A stretch of 64,000 bases of DNA from Lasioglossum baleicum (Eukaryota > Arthropoda > Insecta > Hymenoptera > Halictidae), in assembly GCF_051020765.1 (NCBI RefSeq), contig NC_134932.1:5642001-5706000 (forward strand). Direction: 5' to 3'. Shown here piece by piece: positions 56,867 to 64,000 of this stretch. A model generated the notes under the pieces. That model was given only the letters and a program-made list of their open reading frames with translations. It ran no database searches and was not told the origin of the DNA. How positions within the stretch are numbered: position 1 is the first letter of the stretch; the number at the start of each line of letters is the position of its first letter. A program made the translations under genes and the position numbers.

Positions 56867-59800
56867 ATTACTTGAAATATTATTTCGAAAAAATTGAATT
56901 TTCGAGGTATTGTTTGCACTTGACTGCCACGACTCTGTGGACAAAGTTTGTGATAAATGCGAGAATGCGTGTTGGAGAGTTGTAAAACGTTGATTACAAA
57001 CATACACAGAGTTTAAAGTAGTACAAAATATCTGTACGATTACACGTATCTTCAATTAATCCTCTCGCTTAGAATATGAATTACTCCTTCAGTGCTTCAG
57101 CCGATCTATTAGCATTTCCACACACTCACGCTCCATTACTCACGTCATCGTCTCGACTGCCTAACTATGTAAACATTCGAAATGAAATATCCTCTCGAAG
57201 CATCGGAGTAAGAGTGCCTCAATCAATGCTGAAACGATCGATCCATAAACCGAGGAATATCCATTTCAGTACTCGTCGGTAAAATTTCTTTGAGGAATAT
57301 TAATCAGTTCTCCCTGCTGATGACGATTATTTGTACGAGGCAACAAAGATGCTTCTTCAACGAATCTTGAACAATTCGAACAATTGAACAAATCTTGAAC
57401 AAATAAGCGAGAAAACACAGAGGAGTCTGTAGGTCGGATCGGATTCCGAAAATCCGCGCAGTCGCGCTCTAAATAGCGCAGCCGTGGGATAATTTATCGC
57501 GTCGGGCGTAAATATAACGATAGAGACCGTAAGGTACAAGTTGTAATAGCCGGTCAGTGAGTTGTAATGGAACCTGTAAATGAAAGCGCGAGGCGTGGAG
57601 AAAGTCGGCGCGGCGCGTAGGTAGAAAAAGATTCAGCTAGACGCATTAGCGGGTCCGCAATCACGGGATAGTGCACTTCGACGACGCGGAATCGCGACGC
57701 TCTTTGACAATCCCGTCGGACGTTGCCCCGAATATTTCGGCTTCCATTTGCCGGGTTTGAAAAGCCACCGGCGAATCTCGGTCGAGAGACTTTGAATCGC
57801 GCGAAAAGAGAAAGAGACCGACACGGAACCCGCGGGTCTCTCGCACGCTGGCGAACGCTGAAAACATTCGCGTTTTACGGCGACGCTTTATATGCAATAC
57901 CGTTCCGATCCCCGGGCTTTAATGAAGATATACAAAAGCGATAAACGTTACGACAGGACATGAAATACTCCTTTCGGCGGCACCGTACAATAAATTCGCG
58001 CCCGCATTTATGAAGTTACGTAAAGTCACGTGGCGAACGTGATGTTAGTGCGGTCCGATAAGGGAACATGAAGCGGAATCAATCGACTGGTGACTTTGAT
58101 AAAACGATTATGTAAGGTTTCTCGAACGTGGAGATGATGCGACTTTCCACGAGAGAGATTCCTAGAAGCACTTCGACGATATCGACAATCGAATTGACTG
58201 GATTGACTGAATTGATTCTTAATCGGACGGCCCTGGGATTCTTCGGGAAGAAAAATCTCGGGTTAACTTGGACAAAGTGCTGGCAGTTTCATCATTTTTT
58301 AACAACATGTGGCTCTATGTTAAACATTAAACATTTTTGTCTCCGTTCTACAATTATTGAATTGGTAATAAATAATTCGATACATAGTATCTTTCGTTAT
58401 CCTTCTCTATTTGTTCGACTCCAAATGGCTTCATCTCAATCACAGTTGCGTACATTTGCTGTAGTAACTTCGTAATATCCAGCATCGACTATAATCAATT
58501 GCTATCATCGTAGTAGCAATACGTGATCGTTTCAAACCATTTTGAAGCCTTCAACGCGAGTGTAAAATGAATTTCATTAGAATGAGCTACATAAAAGCCA
58601 AGGGAAAGATGCGTGCTTAAAATAGAAAGTCCTGGATGTAATAAACCGTAATAATTTCGTCGACACTGACCGAATCCGGGAATTTATTAGCACTTTGCCG
58701 GGACTGCAAGATTCAGGAGCATTTTTCTGACGACTTCGCGGATAAAATTGCCTCGTTAGAATATTGAGCGGCAATTTCGAGGAGTGATTACAATTGTTAT
58801 TTATTTGTTCTCGGGGATCGAACAAATTCCTGGCGCCATTATCATAAGGAGGGACGATAAATCGTCATTTGCGGGACCTCGGAGCGTTGAATTATCGTAA
58901 GGTCTTATACATTCGTGCTGATGGTAGGCGCGAGAAAAGTGCGGGAGAGTTATAATATCGCACTTATATGTGCGCCCGTGTTGGATTACCATAAGTATGA
59001 GGTGTAACGCGGCTACATGGCCCGGTACTCGTTCACATTTACCAGCGCTCTCTCTCTCTCTCTCTCGCCCCTCGTGCACGATCTTATTCGGAGTTTAAGG
59101 TTAATTGGCATAGCCTTGCACACTTATTTACGTCCGCGCAATCACAAATCTCCGTTTCAGACAGGAATTATCGATCGTAAATTACTCTGTACATTGTACC
59201 GACGCGCGAGCTCGCGGTTGCTCATTTCGCAAACACGGGACGATAATGGGGCCCTTATTCGACAGTAATAAAAACGGAGACATTTTTACGTTCGTTCGGC
59301 TGCGTAGAGACCGAAGCTGGAAGAAAGTTCCGGCACGAGGAACCGTGCGGACAAATCGCTTCATTTTCTGCGCTGGAAAGCCGTCAGCTCCTTTTTTTGC
59401 GGAATCGCGCCACCGGTGTAAAGTCGACAATTCAGTTAACAATGACCGTGGAAAAAGCGAATGAAAAAATCGTTGCATCATTCAGAGAGCCATTGGTGTA
59501 CAAGTATGTACCGATAAAATGTTTTCTATCATGAGAATAGTCCTCGTATCATTGAATATGTTCGAATTACGGGCCATAAATGCTCGTTCCATTGTTATGC
59601 ACTGTTTTCAAGGTCGAGATTATTTCAAGCATGTAATGGCCAGTGCAATTTTTCCTTCATTTTCTATATCAGCCGAAGGTCGGCTGATATCGCACCTGAC
59701 CCACAGCATATCATCAGGTGTGAGGAGTTGAAGTGGGCCACAAGGAAATCGAATCCGCTTAATGTGTCATGCAATATTCGCCCGGCACTAGGTCGCAACG

Positions 59801-62800
59801 TGCATTAAATACATCGAGGTGCGCACCTCGGGAGATTATGCGAACGATCACGGGGGCACGGCGGCGTCAGGTAGACCGCTGTCGCGTCGTAACTCAATTT
59901 TGTGGCGAAGTAAATCCTGTCGCTTGTGACGAATCGACGTGGAAACGTGCGACACAGAGAGAGGGAGAGACGATAAGAAGAAAAGAGAGGAAAGAAGTCG
60001 CCGGGATGCGTCACGAGGCGTGAACCGCTCTGTTCACGGGCCATCGGTGTGTTTATTGTCGCCAGCGGAAATAAAAGTAATGCGAGAGTACGTGCTGGCT
60101 GCCTATGACATCAGCCGGCCAATCAATCCGTTTTGCATGATGATGCATGAAGTGCAGCGGATGAATACCATGTGAGAATATCGCCGGCCGATCGGCGTGG
60201 GTGCGGGCGCCGCGAATTTGCCCCGCAGAAATTCTGTCGCGTAATTATTCAGCGCAGTTTCGCGCGCGCTCCGCGGCGGAATTATTTGGCCATTTTTGTG
60301 ACACGGTAAATAAGAAAAAAATGTGATCAATAATACCTATTGAAGTTGACCTTTCTTTAAAGCTTTGGTATACGAAGACCCGAAAAAAGAAAGGTATTTT
60401 GCTGGAGGCTGTTAAATTCACGTTTTCCACCTCGCAGTAGTATTTTCACGGGAGGATATATTTAGATGTCTGCGGCGAAGGTTCTTCGATTATTTAATCT
60501 TGTTTGTAAACAAGTCTCGCAAGGTGTCGAGAAGATCAAGAAAAACTACGCGTGTCGTTCCAAGGTTAAGTCGACCACCTACACTTCGCACTGCATGCGA
60601 AGATGTTTTTCTTGGTTTCAAGGCGTCTGACACGCCTACAAATTTTCCTGCCATCAAACATTTCCAGGAACGCTAATAACAGTGTTCAATAGCAAGTCTA
60701 TTGTGAAGAATGGCACCGTCTGTGCAGCTGAACTTGCGACATTCGAACACCTCGTACCATTCGGTCTCCAATTACTCTGGCAATATATCCAATTCCGGAG
60801 TGGTACTAGTTTCAACATAAATAACAAAATTATAAATTATAGCGCGGCCGTGTAGAAACGATAGTTCGCCGCATCGGTCTCTAACCAGTCGGTTTTATGG
60901 GCCCGAAGAGTTCCAATTCAGTTGAATTGCCTGTATTATTAACACTCAACCTACCAAACGCTGCGAGTGCACTGCCGAGCGCAGTGCACTGTCGAATAAA
61001 TTTTCCGAAACGACCGCGGAACGAATGTTTATCGTCAGTCGCGGGACGGAGCTCAACGAGGACGAATAAATTCGACGGGATCGCGAATTAAACGATGATC
61101 ACCGGGTGCACCTAGAAATCCGCCCATCCCCCGCAGACGCGTAAACTGCATTTACAAAGTGCGTTCGCGTGCATGCCTCTGACACCGCGCCGTTACGCTC
61201 CAAACTCTTCGGGCGTGATGCATTGTCATTGACACGCAGCCACACGTTGTCATGCCTGCTCAAACATCCCAATGACACGCTGCACGAGCGTTTAATGCAT
61301 GCCGAATGGCGAATCAGTTTTCGCGAGCAACGCATTCCGCCGGTGTAGTGAAATCCTTCGGAGACGCGGGGAAACAGTGTCGGAAAATTGTGGAAATGCA
61401 ATTCTACTTCGAATTTACAGATAGGATAATGTTTTGAAACTCGAGGCTTTCAGAGAATTTAAATAATTATTGTGTAAGGGGCGGTGTCGAACGAGTTAGT
61501 AATATACTTCGATCAGTAAAAATACATTCACCTTGGAAGGGGCTGAATTAACATACTTTCCATCTACATTGTGTTCTATTTTGAACAATTTGTATTTATA
61601 GTATCCAAAGAGAAGAAGAGCTGTATTACTTTCACTGCGAACAAGTGGCAATTTAATATTATTGCTCGGTAATTTCGAATATTACCTGCCCCACGTATTT
61701 ATAGCTCTGCAGTCTACGAATAGAACCTGCGTTCTAATTTATAATTGAATCTGCCCCCTCACCTTCATAACTAATCTAGATCTTTACGCCTAATTATATC
61801 CGACTACGATCTTTGCTCTGACATCAGACAAGAAAAGGGGTGCATACTATTTTCAAAACAAGCGAGTCACTTTTCATTATGAATGAAATTGTCTTGATCC
61901 GCGGAGAGTAGTCTCTAAAAATATCTTCACGCTAGAACTAGCGAACTCTAAATACGAATCTTTATTCTAAATATATAATGTTCGATAGGAATTTAAAAGT
62001 TTATTAAAAAATTTCTCATGGTTTCTATAGTGTCTATAATTGTAAATGAAAAACTCCGGATCGAGTAATTTTGACTCGTCAGCTAGTGCTAATGTTAATC
62101 GAGTTTAAACAGCTTGCGCTAAAGTTAAATGAGAGGAACAATAGCAGTGTTTAAGAGATCGTTTATCCGCGCAGTCCCAGATCTAGCCAGCTCGAATTCC
62201 GCGACTGTCGAAGGTTCCGTTAGAATTGCCTAGATCTGCTGGTCTGTGCTGGTCTATTCTCGCAGCCGAAGAAAACGCATCGTCAATGCCATCTTTTAGG
62301 CGGATCGCATCGTTTCTGGACCGTGTTCGACTTTGTGTTACCGTTTTATATCTATATTTAGATCCGGTCCATCTTAGCTTGATAAACTAGGTCGGATTAC
62401 TCCGCTTCCGCAATTCCTGTTATCGTGCATACCTAAAATTCTCTTTCAAAGGAACGCGAACTCGGCGATTTTGATGAAATTTACCGTGAGAGGCATTTAT
62501 CGAATTATGATTGGCATTTATAAACATCGAAACACCTTTTTTAATAAATTGAAAAGCATAATTCTTAATTTAAAAAACGATTAATCATCTGTTTCGGAAA
62601 ATATTAAATACAGTCTTAAATTTCTCAATGAATTATAAATGTTTCCTCTTTTCGCTACCTATTCATTACGCTCGGTAAACAGCAAACTGTGAATAAACCC
62701 GAAGATGTTCTCCACCGCGTTCCCTCAAAGCGAAACCAGTTAGTATCTTTCACTAGATGAGTAAATTGGTCTTATAGACGCTCGTTACAGTAGCGAGGCT

Positions 62801-63290
62801 TTCAAACGTTGAGTGTAGTTCATCATATCACCGAAAGTGGTACTCGCTGGCAACTAGCTAAAACGGTAATTAGTCTGCGAAACTTTATGCAAATCCACAC
62901 TGAAGACAAGCTCAAGGAAACAAAAACCGCAGGGAAATTTAACGTCCTCTGCTGGGACTATCTTAGCGATTATATTATAACATGTAATTTAGCCACGAGG
63001 AAGATAGTAGTGTCGTTAACTTCACAATGTGCAAGTTTGTTAATTTATAAATTGGTTCTTCACCGTGGCAAAAATTTAAAAAGATTCGAGAATATCGATA
63101 CATTCTATTGGCTTTGCATCTCTGATCCAGTAGCTTGTTCGACGACATGAGAACAGCATGTGTTAAGATATTTTCAATTCCGTTTTTAAGATTTCCATAA
63201 AGCAAGTGTGTAATTTAATACAGTATCTTGATACAGAATTACAATCCGATTTCACAGAAATTCTAAAGTTTTTGTTTATTACATTGTAAA
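56867..63290. other. Non-coding DNA
   Basis: No exon recognised. It includes a (TC)n tract near 59,048-59,070, a C+G-rich patch at 59.8-60.3 kb, and a possible isolated MITE family A end near 62,867 (TAGTCTGCGAAACTTTATGC). Open frames are short and overlapping. Confidence 0.35.
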
Positions 63291-63299
63291 ATCTTTTTC

Positions 63300-63412
63300 A
63301 GACGCAGTTTTTCTACTTTCTTGAAAAGGATCCACACATGGATTGAAACGTTGAAAGTTTAAGTTGCAAAATTTGCTTTTTCGTAATTAGTTGATCGAAC
63401 CGTTGCGCCGAG
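63300..63412. repeat. Half-element related to the nested palindrome at 8.4 kb
   Basis: The stretch TTGAAAAGGATCCACACATG, GATTGAAACGTTGAAAG and GCAAAATTTGCTTTTTCGTA, ending GATCGAACCGTTGCGCCGA, follows the same order as the right part of the nested element at about 8,440-8,545. Only one arm is present, so it is probably a decayed or truncated copy. Confidence 0.5.
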
Positions 63413-64000
63413 ACCACTAACATATTATTCATTTAACAACCATACGATCGATAATTCGAACAATATTTATCGATACATTAGTTACAAAAATATTAAACAG
63501 GGAAATAAGTTGCTACTTAATCCCACAATTTTCCATTTTCATAGATTTATCGCGTAGAATAAACGTAGTTATACAGTGAACACAGTATGCCGTCCCTTCC
63601 AGCAAATTGATGACAGTAGGGTGCCTTTTACGAGCACGTACACATAGTGCAGGATGAAATACCTAATCGTCGTGCTGATATCAACTAGCCGGAGCTTTCA
63701 TGCGTACAAGTTTTGTTTATTCACGTCGCTGTTAACGGGTGTTTATCGATCGTTTCTAGGAATTCGCACGTAAATTCGAATCTGCTCCGCATCGGCGCGC
63801 GAAGGATCGAATAAATTTGCATTAACGAGGACCGTAGGTGGGCACAGCCGAGATACCAGATTTAGATGGGCCAATGACAAATTGAAATTAGTTGTTTAAG
63901 GGATTGCCTGATTCATTGGCTGCGTTCGTCGGCGAGGAATTCGCGACGAAAAGAAAAAAAAAGTATAGCGGAACACGCATTCTCGGCTTAACGAGCTTGT
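63413..64000. other. No recognised feature
   Basis: Unique-looking non-coding DNA to the window edge. Nothing supportable was seen on either strand. Confidence 0.35.

Noticed and set aside
1..64000. tRNA, rRNA, known microRNA or CRISPR-like arrays
   Set aside because: No T-loop plus anticodon pattern, no rRNA words, and none of the common insect microRNA seeds I know were seen. The tandem arrays have no spacers and belong to a eukaryotic genome.

Overview
This is a eukaryotic, insect-like window, most likely from a hymenopteran (bee, ant or wasp). The evidence is intron-containing genes with GT/AG boundaries, a synapsin C-terminus identical in its last 15 residues to what I recall of fly synapsin, arthropod-style promoter words, mariner-type debris, and many palindromic or MITE-like repeats. 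No operon, CRISPR, tRNA or rRNA signal was seen. Coding sequence is a very small part of the 64 kb.

Left part (1-5.9 kb): two 5' coding exons on the minus strand, in phase across a 919-nt intron. They encode the N-terminal part of a protein whose second exon resembles the region ahead of the TBC domain in TBC1D30-type RabGAPs. The catalytic domain would lie left of the window. From 5.9 to 10.8 kb there is non-coding DNA with a four-copy ~140-bp tandem repeat and a large palindromic element that carries a second palindrome nested inside it. A compact intronless gene on the plus strand (10,832-11,842) encodes a small secreted leucine-rich-repeat protein with its own poly(A) signal. It is followed by a 168-bp hAT-like MITE with a perfect 8-bp target duplication and a second copy of the large palindrome.

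Middle (14-25 kb): the 3' end of a synapsin gene on the minus strand. Four exons (25,033 down to 22,672) encode the last 296 residues: the second half of the ATP-grasp-like C domain, a Ser/Pro-rich linker and the conserved C-terminal tail. The last intron is two-thirds occupied by a 313-bp perfect-looking hairpin. Downstream is a long stretch that could hold an extended 3' UTR, and within or beyond it an 882-bp satellite with a 265-bp higher-order repeat.

Right part (25-64 kb): I recognise no protein-coding exon. The earlier synapsin exons (N-terminal domains and first half of domain C) are not seen, so this may be a giant synapsin intron plus flanking DNA. It contains a GA-repeat-rich, CpG-rich segment (29.6-30.8 kb) that looks like a promoter with a possible plus-strand non-coding first exon. 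It also holds several palindromic Tc1/mariner-like elements (one with recognisable transposase remains), two ~197-bp MITEs, a head-to-head 39-bp minisatellite and a 60-bp perfect duplication.

The strongest theme is the number of long self-complementary elements. Seven large palindromes, plus one nested inside another, lie in 64 kb. One is inside the synapsin pre-mRNA, and any of those in introns would form long double-stranded RNA on transcription.
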